Notes under the pieces: generated by a model
The model's input: the letters and a program-made list of their open reading frames with translations, nothing else
What the model was told of the DNA's origin: nothing
Database searches by the model: none
Translations under genes and position numbers: made by a program
Shown here: positions 28,001-36,587 of the stretch, piece by piece
How the letters are laid out: every line of letters begins with the position of its first letter
How positions within the stretch are numbered: position 1 is the first letter of the stretch
Origin: Motiliproteus sediminis
Lineage (GTDB): Bacteria; Pseudomonadota; Gammaproteobacteria; Pseudomonadales; Balneatricaceae
DNA length: 64,000 nucleotides
NCBI RefSeq assembly: GCF_017912535.1
Contig: NZ_JAERQK010000001.1
Location: 124,001 to 188,000 of the forward strand
Direction: 5' to 3'

Positions 28001-28608
28001 TGGCCGAGACCGAACAGCCGTTGCTGCAACAGTGGCTGCAGGCCTGTGTCGAAACCGAACTGCCCGCCATCGGTGCGGGGACAGCGCTGAGGCTGGCGGA
28101 GCTGAACTGGCCGGCGACCCTGCGCGAAGCCGAGTTTTACTTTCCCCTCGGGGGGCTGAATCTGGATCAGCTGGCGCTGCTGCTGGCACGCCATCGCGGC
28201 ACCGAATCAGCGCTGCAACTGCCGGGCAGCGCGCGCCTGCGCGGCATGATGCACGGTTTTATCGATCTGATCTTCGAACACCGGGGGCGCTATTACCTGG
28301 CGGATTACAAATCCACTCACTTGGGCAACAGCCTGACCGATTACGGTTATGCCGCCCTCAAAGCCAATAATGAAGCGCATTTCTACGACCTGCAGTACCT
28401 GATCTACGCGGTAGCACTGCATCGCTACCTGCGCGACCGGGTTGCCGATTACGACCCCGGCTGTCACTTTGGCGGGGTCTATTACCTCTACTTGCGGGGG
28501 ATGCAGCCCGGTAGCGACAGCGGGGTGTTTCACTGCGCACTGGAACCGCCGTTGCTGAACGATCTGGATGCGCTCTTTGCCACCGGTTCATGGGAGGGGA
28601 ACGGCTGA
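25033..28608 (+). CDS. recB: RecBCD subunit beta (RecB helicase-nuclease)
   Basis: A 1191-residue UvrD-type 3'-5' helicase fused to a C-terminal nuclease. Walker A is EASAGTGKTY near residue 23, the helicase motif II is LVDEFQDTD near 372 and GDPKQAIYSF follows. The nuclease domain has IDLIF and ADYKST near 1078-1096, the catalytic Asp and Lys residues. The length matches E. coli RecB. The gene overlaps recC by 4 bases and recD by 1, giving tight translational coupling. Confidence 0.97.
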   Translation: MNGEIQARLEPAELTLTGRQLIEASAGTGKTYNITRLYIRLLLERRLTVQQLLVMTFTKAATEELRGRIDRELRNAAAHWGRLGESDPFFAAMEQRLSAAQAVPLLQSALLHLDEAAIFTIHSFSARVLKQHALASAMPMELEMEADTSAQLLEAVRDWLRGIAHGGLYQQLSERGWHTPEAFIRLFGNAIRSSAELLAAEPAQLVQAALTIKRDYRTQLLDHESELFAALIEGRNDADERQAEWVETLEWLANDDLNSIASAAKRFLHGGRFNSQKAQHLKPLLEPFKELKKTLPKLAEAAEQATIYPYLREGIAAIRSRFAASKTQLGLMDFDDLITLLSQRVVSDAGAPLVAAMRQQYPVALVDEFQDTDPHQYAILERVYRPRSETVGDHASAEIQNSATALFMIGDPKQAIYSFRGGDIFTYLSARNGADDQWQMDTNWRSVPAMVAGYNRLFRGAPDAQPAAPVFGFGIDYQPVKAARAAQSSFAHLIDPLPPGEPPRAALNYVWLTPAEGADGDSVTGEFRHSIASWCCSEIDRLLNSPARLGTAPTDSRVLQESDIAILVRTGTEADVMQQALLQAGYSSVYLSARDNIFDSPEASELALVLQGILAPEQSGALLAACATSLLGGDAKRLACLNGDADALVAMRYRLIALREQWQREGFIAMMMALIHDHLNPPPTRHERCLTNHIHLAELLQQASGNLRHPQQLLEWLHDQVQAAVSDTQAELRLESDANLIRIVTQHGSKGLEYPVVFVPFANYPKEPLKFGNRKQEFLSYHHPDSGAALQMIGRTPEAEQRATDEAYAEAIRLLYVAVTRAEQRCYLCCAPFNNSAASPLARALGCGSRVAGEPNWPQLLAEQLAGDSEACALISLRAEGWPSPQGPQRGDGSPPTNVAQFSRHIDRDWRLSSFSALTRNLGHARRDRKDHDDDQTGAAVVEVELPLRFRLPKGAHAGNLLHDVLEHTDFSAPRWAEVLRDPLLRFGQLAETEQPLLQQWLQACVETELPAIGAGTALRLAELNWPATLREAEFYFPLGGLNLDQLALLLARHRGTESALQLPGSARLRGMMHGFIDLIFEHRGRYYLADYKSTHLGNSLTDYGYAALKANNEAHFYDLQYLIYAVALHRYLRDRVADYDPGCHFGGVYYLYLRGMQPGSDSGVFHCALEPPLLNDLDALFATGSWEGNG

Positions 28609-30515
28609 TGTCGTCACTGGAAAATCTCGCCAGCCTCGATAGTGATCAATGTCTGGCCCGCTACGCGGAGCTGGAAGCGATCGACTTTTTTCTCGCCCGT
28701 GAACTGCAGACGCAATTGGGCGGTGAGCGCCCCGAGCGTTTTATGCTCTGGCTGGCGTTGCACTGGGCGTTGCGTCAGGGCCATAGCTGCCTCGACCTGG
28801 CCGCCGTAGCCGGCCAGACCCTGTGGGCGGGGGAGGGGCGCGACAGCGTGCCCAGACCCGGGTACCGCTTTGCCGAGCTGACCGCCCTGCAGGCTCAGCT
28901 GTCTGACCTTGAGCTGGGGCCTGAAGCTAACCAGCTGGTGGTACGTCAGCAGAACCGACTCTACCTGCGCCGTTACTGGTTGTTCGAGCAGGAGCTGGCA
29001 CAGGCGCTCAACCAGCGCCTGGCACCGCTGGCGCTGAGCGCCGACCAGCAAGCGGCGGCCGCGCAGACGATCCGCCAGCTGTTCCCCCACTGTCCGGCGG
29101 CGAGCGGGCAGGCGGTGAGCCAGCCTCAGGCCTCTGCAGCGATAGACTGGCAGGCGGTGGCGGTGGCGAACGCGGTGGAGCGCCGTTTCTGCGTGCTTTC
29201 CGGCGGCCCCGGTACCGGTAAGACCTATACCGTTGCTCGCATGCTGGCGACGCTGCAGGCGGTGGCCGCTGGTGGACTGCGGATCATGATGGCGGCACCC
29301 ACCGGTAAGGCCAAACAGCGGTTGCAGGAATCGATCGCTGCGGCCAAGGCGCAACTGGCGCACACCGGTATCGACGCCGCCCTGCTGGCCGCGATTCCCG
29401 AACAGGCGCACACCCTGCATGGCCTGCTGGGGGTGCGGCCCAACAGCACCGCGCTACGCCACGATGCCGCCAACCCGCTGGCGGTGGATCTGTTGCTGAT
29501 CGACGAAGCCTCGATGGTGGATCTGCCGATGATGACCCGGCTGTTGCGCGCGCTGCCGGGCGAAGCACGGCTGGTGCTGGTGGGTGATGCCAACCAACTG
29601 CCCTCCATCGCCGTCGGCTCGGTATTGTCCGATCTGGCGCCGCTGCCGCACCAGGGCTACAGCGCCACAGCGGCGGAGGCGATTGCCCGCTACTGTGGTT
29701 ACCGGGTGCCGCCGGCTGCGGCAACACCGCCGCAGGACCACGTCTGTCTGCTGCGCCACAGCCACCGCTTCGACGGCAGCGGCGGTATCGGCCAACTGGC
29801 AGAGGCGACCATCGCCCTCGACGCAGACAGCAGTTGGCCTCTGCTGCAGAGTGCAGTCAGCAGTGCCCCCGCCACTGACAGCGGCCAGCTCGGCTATCTG
29901 CCCCCAGCGTCGCTGGAGCGCTGGCTGGACGCAGCGGTGGAGCACTACTACCGCCCCATCGCCAGCGCGCCCGATCTGGCCAACGCCTTCCGGCGATTGG
30001 CGGCTTTTCGGGTGTTGGTGCCCACCCGGGTGGGCGACTGGGGGGTGGAAGCACTGAATTTGCGGATTGAAGCGCAGCTGGCGCACAGCGGGGCAGCGAT
30101 CCGCTCCGGCCATCACTACCATGGCCGGCCGATCATGATCACCCGCAATCATCCGGGGCTGGGGGTGTTCAATGGTGACGTGGGGTTGGTGTGGCGCAAC
30201 GACCGGGGCGAGCTGGACGCTTGTTTCGAGCAGGCCGACGGCATCCGGCGCCTGAATCTGGGGCTGCTGCCGGAGGTGGAGCCGGTGTACGCCATGACTA
30301 TCCACAAAACCCAGGGTTCCGAGTTTGGCCATGTGGCCCTGCTGCTGTCGGATCATGCGGCGCGGCTGCTGAGCCCTGAGCTGATCTACACCGGCATCAC
30401 CCGCGCCAAAACCCGCTGCGTGGTGGCCACCAGCGAACGCCTCTGGCGCGATGCTTTGGCCCAACGGGCGGAGCGCTGGTCGGGCCTGGCTGAGGCGCTC
30501 AGGGAACCGCGCTAG
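28608..30515 (+). CDS. recD: RecBCD subunit alpha (RecD helicase)
   Basis: A 635-residue 5'-3' SF1 helicase. Walker A is GGPGTGKTYT near residue 200, motif II LLIDEASMVD near 298, and the C-terminal motif MTIHKTQGSEF with GITRAK. ATG 28608 overlaps the recB stop and follows GGGAGGGG; an earlier start lies inside recB. It completes recC-recB-recD, which differs from the E. coli order where ptrA sits between recC and recB. Confidence 0.96.
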   Translation: MSSLENLASLDSDQCLARYAELEAIDFFLARELQTQLGGERPERFMLWLALHWALRQGHSCLDLAAVAGQTLWAGEGRDSVPRPGYRFAELTALQAQLSDLELGPEANQLVVRQQNRLYLRRYWLFEQELAQALNQRLAPLALSADQQAAAAQTIRQLFPHCPAASGQAVSQPQASAAIDWQAVAVANAVERRFCVLSGGPGTGKTYTVARMLATLQAVAAGGLRIMMAAPTGKAKQRLQESIAAAKAQLAHTGIDAALLAAIPEQAHTLHGLLGVRPNSTALRHDAANPLAVDLLLIDEASMVDLPMMTRLLRALPGEARLVLVGDANQLPSIAVGSVLSDLAPLPHQGYSATAAEAIARYCGYRVPPAAATPPQDHVCLLRHSHRFDGSGGIGQLAEATIALDADSSWPLLQSAVSSAPATDSGQLGYLPPASLERWLDAAVEHYYRPIASAPDLANAFRRLAAFRVLVPTRVGDWGVEALNLRIEAQLAHSGAAIRSGHHYHGRPIMITRNHPGLGVFNGDVGLVWRNDRGELDACFEQADGIRRLNLGLLPEVEPVYAMTIHKTQGSEFGHVALLLSDHAARLLSPELIYTGITRAKTRCVVATSERLWRDALAQRAERWSGLAEALREPR

Positions 30516-30545
30516 ACTGTCCTGGTTTCTGTCTTCGACCAGGCG

Positions 30546-30561
30546 GGGCGGCTAGCCGCCC
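30546..30561. terminator. 16-bp palindrome between convergent genes
   Basis: GGGCGGCTAGCCGCCC is a perfect palindrome. It lies between the recD stop (30515) and the stop of the small minus-strand gene (30563). A preceding CCTGGT/ACCAGG inverted repeat also occurs. No T run, so termination is only likely. Confidence 0.4.
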
Positions 30562-30562
30562 G

Positions 30563-30679
30563 TTATGCCGGTTGCAGTAACAGCAGCGCCAACACGAACA
30601 GCGCGTAACCTGAGGCCACGCAGATGATGGTTCGGGTTGATAGTGCATAGGGATGATGGTCATGCATGGGTTTGATCAT
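30563..30679 (-). CDS. Small membrane protein, 38 residues
   Basis: ATG 30679 (preceded by GGAG) to TAA 30563-30565. An alternative start at ATG 30667 gives 34 residues. The N-terminus is His-rich (MHDHHPYALSTR) and the rest is one hydrophobic helix ending LLLLQPA. Basic residues sit on the N-terminal side. It is the second of two small genes 60 bp apart on the minus strand. No family recognised. Confidence 0.5.
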   Translation of the reverse strand: MIKPMHDHHPYALSTRTIICVASGYALFVLALLLLQPA

Positions 30680-30738
30680 CCTTCTCCATTGCTACAGCCT
30701 GATGACAGCAGCAGGCCGCTGGCCGCGCGCTGGTCGTC

Positions 30739-30864
30739 TCAGACCGTTGTTGCCAGCATCCAGCCAATGTCAGAGCTGAACATGCCGGCCGCGGTGATGA
30801 CCAAGGCAATGACGGAAATAACGGTGTCGCGCAGCTGAACAGGCGTGTCGTTGATCGGTTTCAT
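30739..30864 (-). CDS. Small membrane protein, 41 residues
   Basis: ATG 30864, with GAGGAGAG 5-12 bases upstream, to TGA 30739-30741. It starts MKPINDTPVQLRD, then one hydrophobic segment (VISVIALVITAAGMF). The polar charged start and strong ribosome site favour a real gene. It probably forms a unit with the 38-residue gene downstream. No family recognised. Confidence 0.55.
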   Translation of the reverse strand: MKPINDTPVQLRDTVISVIALVITAAGMFSSDIGWMLATTV

Positions 30865-31211
30865 CGCACTCTCTCCTCATTAACTTCAGGTGGCTCGGGC
30901 TGATCTCATTCAGGCCCGATAAGGCTCAGTCTGCGCTGACGAAGCTGAAATCAACCTTAAACGAGGCGACCGCACGCTATTGGAGGCTGGAATAGATCTT
31001 GGTGAGGCAGGAGAGGGCCGATTCCGGAACGCTGTACAGCGACAGCAACCCGGCGAACGACATCTCTTTGTCACTGCATTGGTCGGACGCGGTTATGCGA
31101 CAGGCTCGCGAACCTTCAGAGGGGAGGCTTATCGCCTATGAAACGCATAAAGCACCGGAGGTTACGTCGCCCGGTGCACTGACGTGGTCTGTGCTGATTT
31201 TTACCTAAAGC
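30865..31211. other. Intergenic region
   Basis: A 347-bp gap upstream of the two small minus-strand genes. A 69-codon frame on the plus strand is open here, but with no ribosome site or family resemblance I do not call it. It should hold the promoter of the small-gene pair. Confidence 0.4.
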
Positions 31212-31403
31212 TCATTTGATCTTTAATATGCCTAAAACGATGCATATACCCCCACCAATCATGCCAAGCCAAGCTTCGATTGGGGTATCCCCACTGAGCG
31301 CTCTGGTAACGTGAGAGCTTGCAGAGTCATAAACGTCATAACCCCAAACGGCCAAAGCAACACCTATCACGCTAAGAATGATCCCAATAGTTCTATTTTT
31401 CAT
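31212..31403 (-). CDS. DUF3185-type small membrane protein
   Basis: A 63-residue protein with two hydrophobic segments (GIILSVIGVALAVWGYDVY and MIGGGICIVLGILKIK) separated by a short Ser/Thr-rich loop (SASSHVTRALSGDTPIEAWLG). This two-helix pattern, with a WGY motif after the first, matches DUF3185. Family function is unknown. It is at the end of a divergent-free region and has its own start. Confidence 0.8.
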   Translation of the reverse strand: MKNRTIGIILSVIGVALAVWGYDVYDSASSHVTRALSGDTPIEAWLGMIGGGICIVLGILKIK

Positions 31404-31611
31404 CGCAGTAAGTCCCTTATAAACGTATGCACTCTGGATTATTTCATACCATCTCGATCACGGGCCGAGTGCTGCCGTGTCTGACAAACTGGTCTGTTTT
31501 TAAGATAGGTGCAGATAAGCTGAACTTGTAACCCGCTGAGCAGTGGTGTGCAGGCCGATGGCTCTGTGTGAGTGGCTCCCGGGGCCCAGCAGCAGCCCTC
31601 AATCAATAGCT

Positions 31612-32616
31612 TTACAACAACTTAATCAACAGCAGCACAAACAGAAACAAAAACAGCGTTTCACTCACCATCAATGCCAGCGGGCGCAGTCCCACTGCGG
31701 CCAGCTCCTTGAGTTGGGTTTTCAGCCCCAGCGCGGCGATGGCGGTGACCAGGCACCAGTTGGAGAGTTCGATCAGCAGGCCGCGCAGGGCCGGGGTAAG
31801 CAGGCCGAGGCTGTTGAGCGCCACCATGGCGGTAAAGCCGAGGATAAACCAGGGAATATTGCTGCCGGCTTGCTCGGCGGTATCATCGCTGCGGCCAACC
31901 CAAACCGCCAGCAGGAGCATCACCGGCACCAGCATCGCCACCCGCAGCAGTTTGATCACTGAGGAGAGGTCGCCGACCTCGTCGGAGATCAGATAACCTG
32001 CGCCAATCACCTGGGCCACATCGTGGATGGTGCCGCCGAGCAGCACCGAGGTTTCGCGGGTGTCCAGCGCCAGCCAGTTGGCCAGGATTGGGTAGACAAT
32101 CATGGCGAGAGTGCTGAGGGCGGTGACGCTCACCACAGTAAAGATGGTGTCGCGGTCGCTGACCTTGCCCTTTTTCAGTACCGCGCTGATCGCCAGCGCC
32201 GCCGAGGCACCGCAGATCGCCACCGCACCGCCGGTGAGAATGCCGAACCCACGGCTCTGGCCGAACCAGCGGCTTACCAGCCAGCCGAACAGCAGGGTGG
32301 CGGCCACGCCGCTGACCACAATCAACACCGGGGTGGGGCCGAACGCCTGGATCTGCTCCAGCGTCAGCCGCGCGCCGAGCAGGGCCACGCCAAACCGGAG
32401 TATGGCGCGGCCGCTGTACTCGATCCCCTCATGGCAGCGGCTTTCCAGATAGAGGAAGTGCAGCGCCATGCCGATCAGCAGCGCAAACAGCATCACCGGA
32501 CCGCCGTAGTGCTCCGACAGGAACCGTGCTGCCATCGCCACCACCAGACAGGCGGCGATGCCGGGGCCGATCTGGCGCGACTGCTGCCGGTAGCGATGGA
32601 GGGTGCGGCTGAGCAT
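31612..32616 (-). CDS. YeiH-type (UPF0324) putative anion permease
   Basis: A 334-residue membrane protein with about 10 hydrophobic segments, including the family signature AVAICGASAALAI near the middle and LLGGTIHDVAQVIGAG in the second half. YeiH proteins are related to putative sulfate/sulfite exporters. ATG 32616 has GAGG 7 bases upstream. An OB-fold protein gene lies immediately upstream on the same strand (gap 73 bp), but no shared pathway is evident. Confidence 0.9.
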   Translation of the reverse strand: MLSRTLHRYRQQSRQIGPGIAACLVVAMAARFLSEHYGGPVMLFALLIGMALHFLYLESRCHEGIEYSGRAILRFGVALLGARLTLEQIQAFGPTPVLIVVSGVAATLLFGWLVSRWFGQSRGFGILTGGAVAICGASAALAISAVLKKGKVSDRDTIFTVVSVTALSTLAMIVYPILANWLALDTRETSVLLGGTIHDVAQVIGAGYLISDEVGDLSSVIKLLRVAMLVPVMLLLAVWVGRSDDTAEQAGSNIPWFILGFTAMVALNSLGLLTPALRGLLIELSNWCLVTAIAALGLKTQLKELAAVGLRPLALMVSETLFLFLFVLLLIKLL

Positions 32617-32689
32617 TACCAAACCTCGGCGGGCGGACGTTGAGGGCGAAACACGATGTGGCTCGTTGGCGGGCCTGTGTCAGTAGGGA

Positions 32690-33055
32690 TTACTGTGCGG
32701 GCTTGACGCTCGCCTGCTCCACCAAGGTGGGGTAGAAGTAGCCCATGCCGAAATCGGTATCCAGCTTGACGGTGCCGGTGGCGGTCACGGTGTCGCCTAC
32801 CTCGGTACTGTCCTGGGAGGTAAAGATCACCCGGTCGTAGGTGGCGTTGGCGCTGTCGTCCTGCACGTGAACAAAGTTGCGGCGCATCACGCCGTTGTTC
32901 ACTTTGATCACCTTGCCGGTAACGCTGATCTGCTGGCCCGCCAGTTCGGTGCGTTTGGCGTGCAGTTCGGCCACGGTGACCGATTCGGCGGCCAGGGCAA
33001 GGGTGCTGAGAGAGCTAATGGCCAAAGTGGCGAGGGTGGTTTTAACGAGGTTCAT
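32690..33055 (-). CDS. Periplasmic OB-fold protein
   Basis: A 121-residue exported protein. The signal peptide MNLVKTTLATLAISSLSTLALA precedes a small beta-rich domain with VTGKVIKVN, FVHVQDDS and VTATGTVKLDTDFG, a pattern of OB-fold proteins such as the NrfJ-like group. ATG 33055 follows AAGGAAG; an upstream start would hide the signal peptide. A role in binding a nucleotide, metal or protein partner is possible; nothing here decides it. Confidence 0.72.
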   Translation of the reverse strand: MNLVKTTLATLAISSLSTLALAAESVTVAELHAKRTELAGQQISVTGKVIKVNNGVMRRNFVHVQDDSANATYDRVIFTSQDSTEVGDTVTATGTVKLDTDFGMGYFYPTLVEQASVKPAQ

Positions 33056-33196
33056 AACGGCTTCCTTGTGAGTGATGCGTTGTTCTACCACATCAGGCCC
33101 GATAAGGCATGTGCGGCGGCATAATTGCGCCCTTGATCGCTTGTCAGCCGGCGGCTGTTTGAATTAGCCTGCCGCTTTCAAACCGGCGGTTACCTC

Positions 33197-33679
33197 ATGG
33201 ATAAACCTTTTTTGATCGACGGCCTGCGCCGCCACCTGCAGGCGGAGCTGACCACGCTGCTGCAGGCCAGCGATCAGGCCCACCAATCCGCTACCCATAG
33301 CGAAAGCAAGGCAGAGAACAAGTACGACACCCGTGGTCTGGAAGCAGCCTATCTGGCTCACGGCCTGTCGGTACGGGTGGCGCAGCTGCACGAGGCGGTG
33401 GCCGCGGTGGCCCAGTGGACGCCGCCGGCATTCGGCGATGGTGACAGGGTGGCGTTGGGCGCGCTGGTGACGCTGGAAGATGAGCAGGGGAACACCCGCC
33501 GCATCCTGCTGGCCGAACACGGTGGCGGCGCGCGGCTGGAGAGTCCGGCCGGTATGGTGGCGGTGGTAACGCTCGCTGCCCCCCTGGGGCGGGCGCTGAA
33601 AGGGCGGGAGCTGGACGACGAGATTCAGCTGGAGATCGCGGGCAAGCCGGTTCGCTATACCCTGGTCGCGCTGGCCTGA
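33197..33679 (+). CDS. GreA/GreB-like transcript-elongation-factor-family protein
   Basis: A 160-residue protein. A helical N-terminus (ATHSESKAENKYDTRGLEAAYLA) resembles the GreA/B coiled coil but is shorter. The C-terminal half has the beta-rich GreAB C-domain pattern (GALVTLEDEQG, AAPLGRALKGRELDDEI). Such short relatives bind near the RNA polymerase secondary channel; cleavage-stimulating acidic tip residues are not obvious. ATG 33197 lacks a strong ribosome site. Confidence 0.75.
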   Translation: MDKPFLIDGLRRHLQAELTTLLQASDQAHQSATHSESKAENKYDTRGLEAAYLAHGLSVRVAQLHEAVAAVAQWTPPAFGDGDRVALGALVTLEDEQGNTRRILLAEHGGGARLESPAGMVAVVTLAAPLGRALKGRELDDEIQLEIAGKPVRYTLVALA

Positions 33680-33773
33680 TTGGCTGGCAGCGGCGTGGTT
33701 GCCTATGCTGGAACAGGTTGCCGGGTGCTCGCTGCAAACGGCAGCGCTCGTCTGACTACTTGAGGGACTGCCC

Positions 33774-34352
33774 GTGACCTTGCCCAATCCTTACGATTAT
33801 CGCGATCCTTTTGCCGGGGTCAGCCCGTTGTTTGTGGAGCGCTGGTCACCGCGCGCGTTTGACTCTACGCCGATCGATCCGGACACCCTGCAGCGGGTGA
33901 TGGACGCGGCGCGCTGGTCTCCCTCCTGCTTCAATGAACAGCCCTGGCGTTTTCATACCGCCACGGATGCAACCTTTGATCAGTTTGTGGAGCTGTTGCA
34001 GGAGGGCAATCGTGGCTGGGCGCAGCATGCCGGGGTGATTGGCTTTCTCAGTGTACTTACCCGCTTTCGCCATAACGGCAAAGCCAACGCCAGCGCAGAG
34101 CTGGATTGCGGCGCGGCGTGGATGGCAATGAGTCTGCAGGCGCGCATGGAGGGGCTTTATACCCACGCCATGGCCGGTATCGATCATGCTGCCGCCGATC
34201 GTTACTTTGGCCTCGATGGCGAGCAGCAGCGGGTGCTGATTGGCTTTGTGATCGGCTACCCGGCCGATCGCGGCCAGCTGCCCGACAATCTGCGCCAGCG
34301 GGAACAGCCCTCAGCGCGCAAGCCGCTGGCAGAGATCTGGCAACGTTACTGA
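33774..34352 (+). CDS. Nitroreductase-family protein
   Basis: A 192-residue flavoprotein-fold protein. It begins with the family's RWSPRAFDSTPIDPDTL region and has AARWSPSCFNEQPWRF, where the Arg/Ser/Asn residues bind FMN, and MAMSLQARMEGLYTHAMAG in the middle. Members reduce nitro groups, quinones or act as SagB-like/CinD-like enzymes; the substrate is not indicated. Start GTG 33774 is chosen because it gives the family N-terminus. Confidence 0.87.
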   Translation: MTLPNPYDYRDPFAGVSPLFVERWSPRAFDSTPIDPDTLQRVMDAARWSPSCFNEQPWRFHTATDATFDQFVELLQEGNRGWAQHAGVIGFLSVLTRFRHNGKANASAELDCGAAWMAMSLQARMEGLYTHAMAGIDHAAADRYFGLDGEQQRVLIGFVIGYPADRGQLPDNLRQREQPSARKPLAEIWQRY

Positions 34353-34614
34353 GCCTGCCGTCGTGCGGGCTCGTTCGCATCACGTCACATCAGGTTTCCG
34401 GGGCGGTTTTGTCCGCTCTCTCATGATGCGGTGCACATCATTTTTTATCCGCTTATCTGGCTGATAGTAAATCATTTATTTGCCTGTTCCTGGCGGTCTT
34501 CTCGCACAAATCATTGACCATGGTTAAAATAACCTAGTCAAACACTCGGATTTGTATTTTAATGGTTTCACTGCCGCAGCGAGCGGCTTTGCCGTTATAG
34601 GAGGTAGGTCCAGC

Positions 34615-36216
34615 TTGAAGGATTTCTCCAGCCCCGCAGCACGTGTTCGTTTCTGGAACGACGATCCGCGCGTCAAAGCCATTGTTGGTAGCGCTGCCGA
34701 CGGCATTATCGGCATCGATACCCGCGGCATGATCGAGATGTTCAATCCCGCGGCCGAGAAACTATTTGGCTATAACGCCGACGATGTCATCGGCCGCAAC
34801 GTCAAATATCTGGCCGCTCCGGAATACCAGCGCGACCACGACCAGTATCTGCGTAACTATCTTGAAAGTGCCACGGCCAAGGTGATCGGCATCGGCCGCG
34901 AGGTCAAGGGTCAGCGAAAAGACGGGTCTCTGTTCCCCATGTACCTCTCAGTGGGGGAGATCAAGATCGACGGTTTTCATGGTTTCGTGGGCATTGCGCA
35001 CGACCTCAGTGCCCTGCATGCTGCTCGGCAGCAGCTGGCGGTCACTGGAGAGCTGCTGCAAAACATTATCGATTCCATGCCCTCCATCATCATCGGCGTC
35101 GACGCTGAAGGACATATCACCCACTGGAATCAACTGGCAGCAGCCGAGCCTCGCCTGGCGCAACCGCTAGAGGTGGGGCAGCGTATCGACCAGTGCTATC
35201 CCCACCTGACCAACCAGCTGTCTCGTATCGAGACCGCCATTCTGGAGCAGCGAACCCTGGTCAGCCAGCGGATTTCGGTACCGCGTGATGGCGAAGTAGG
35301 CTACGTGGATGTGATGGTGTATCCGCTGGCTCAAGGGGCGAGCGCCGGTGCGGTGATCCGTATTGACGACATCACCGAGCGGGTGCGGATTGAAGAGATG
35401 ATGATCCAGACCGAAAAGATGATGTCCGTAGGTGGGCTGGCGGCGGGTATGGCCCATGAGATCAACAACCCGCTCGGTATTATTGCTCAGGGCTGCCAGA
35501 ACCTGACCCGGCGTTTGTCGGCCGAGTTACCGCAGAACCGCCAGTTGGCCGATGAGCTGGGGCTCGACCTGGCTCTGGTTGAACGCTACATGGAGCAACG
35601 CGGTATTCATCGCTTTATCGACGGTATCAGCGAGGGGGTGGCTCGGGCGTCGCAGATCATCGCCGACATGCTCACCTACAGCCGCCGCAGCGCTTCTTCG
35701 TTCGAACCTACCAGTCTGGTGGGGTTGGTGGAAACCACCCTGCGCCTGGCCAGCCACGACTACGACCTCAAACGCAACTATGACTTCCGTAAAATCCGGG
35801 TTCTGCGAGAGGTGGCGCTGAGTGACGACGAGATCTGGTGTGACCGCACTGCCATTGAACAGGTGCTACTCAATCTGATTCGCAACGCAGCGCAGGCGAT
35901 GAGCCGCGGCGAGCAGCAGCGCACGCCGCAGCTGACGATCCGGCTGTCCGACGATGGCCCCTATATCCGGGTGGAACTGGCTGACAATGGCCCTGGCATG
36001 GATGGAGAGACCCGCAAGCGGATTTTTGAACCCTTTTTCACCACCAAACCGGTGGGCGAGGGCACTGGGCTGGGACTGTCGGTCGCCTATTTTATCGTTC
36101 ATGAACAGCATCGCGGTTCGCTGCGGGTGGAGAGCGCACCGGGTCGCGGCAGCTGCTTTGTGATGCGGCTGCCGCGCGCGCCCCATACCAGTAGCTCCCA
36201 GGAGGCATCTTCGTGA
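34615..36216 (+). CDS. PAS-containing sensor histidine kinase
   Basis: A 533-residue protein without clear membrane segments. PAS 1 (about 20-140) has FNPAAEKLFGY and the PAC-like EVKGQRKDGSLFPM; PAS 2 (about 155-275) is more divergent. Then the H-box MAHEINNPLG with His near 281, N-box NLIRNAAQAM, G1 DNGPGM, F FEPFFTTKP and G2 GTGLGLSV complete the catalytic domain. The TTG at 34615 is preferred because AGGAGGT lies 9 bases upstream; the open frame before it has none. It is the first gene of a four-gene operon, overlapping the next by 4 bases. GGTTA-AAA-TAACC at 34522-34534 may be an operator. Confidence 0.92.
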   Translation: MKDFSSPAARVRFWNDDPRVKAIVGSAADGIIGIDTRGMIEMFNPAAEKLFGYNADDVIGRNVKYLAAPEYQRDHDQYLRNYLESATAKVIGIGREVKGQRKDGSLFPMYLSVGEIKIDGFHGFVGIAHDLSALHAARQQLAVTGELLQNIIDSMPSIIIGVDAEGHITHWNQLAAAEPRLAQPLEVGQRIDQCYPHLTNQLSRIETAILEQRTLVSQRISVPRDGEVGYVDVMVYPLAQGASAGAVIRIDDITERVRIEEMMIQTEKMMSVGGLAAGMAHEINNPLGIIAQGCQNLTRRLSAELPQNRQLADELGLDLALVERYMEQRGIHRFIDGISEGVARASQIIADMLTYSRRSASSFEPTSLVGLVETTLRLASHDYDLKRNYDFRKIRVLREVALSDDEIWCDRTAIEQVLLNLIRNAAQAMSRGEQQRTPQLTIRLSDDGPYIRVELADNGPGMDGETRKRIFEPFFTTKPVGEGTGLGLSVAYFIVHEQHRGSLRVESAPGRGSCFVMRLPRAPHTSSSQEASS

Positions 36217-36587
36217 GCCCTCGGGTGCTGATCATCGATGATGAGCCGGCCCTCTGCGCCGGACTCAGCAGCTTTTTGGAGGACGAAGGCATCGGCGTGC
36301 AGATTGCCGCCAGTGGTGCCGAGGCTTTAGCGCTGGCGGAGCAGAACAACGGCTTACAGCTGTGCATTTTGGACATGCGCTTGCCCGATATCGACGGTAA
36401 TCAATTGGCGCTGCGTCTGCATCAACTGGATCCCTCGCTACGATTTCTGATCCATACCGGGTCCGCAGCCTACAGCCCGCCAGATTCCCTGCAGCGGCTC
36501 GGTATCAGTGAGCGGGATGTCTTCAGTAAACCGCTGCTGGATATGGGGCTGCTGGTTGACGCCATTAAAAGGTTGCTCCATGACTGA
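36213..36587 (+). CDS. Single-domain response regulator
   Basis: A 124-residue receiver domain: acidic pair DDEP at residues 9-12, phospho-acceptor Asp54 in LDMRLPD, Thr/Ser in HTG and the Lys in SKPL. No output domain, so it acts by protein contact or as a phosphate sink. GTG start overlaps the kinase gene by 4 bases and the next gene starts 8 bases before its stop. Confidence 0.93.
   Translation: MSPRVLIIDDEPALCAGLSSFLEDEGIGVQIAASGAEALALAEQNNGLQLCILDMRLPDIDGNQLALRLHQLDPSLRFLIHTGSAAYSPPDSLQRLGISERDVFSKPLLDMGLLVDAIKRLLHD

Noticed and set aside
30999-31208. 69-codon plus-strand frame in the gap before the DUF3185 gene
   Set aside because: It has no ribosome site, ordinary non-coding composition and no recognisable motif.
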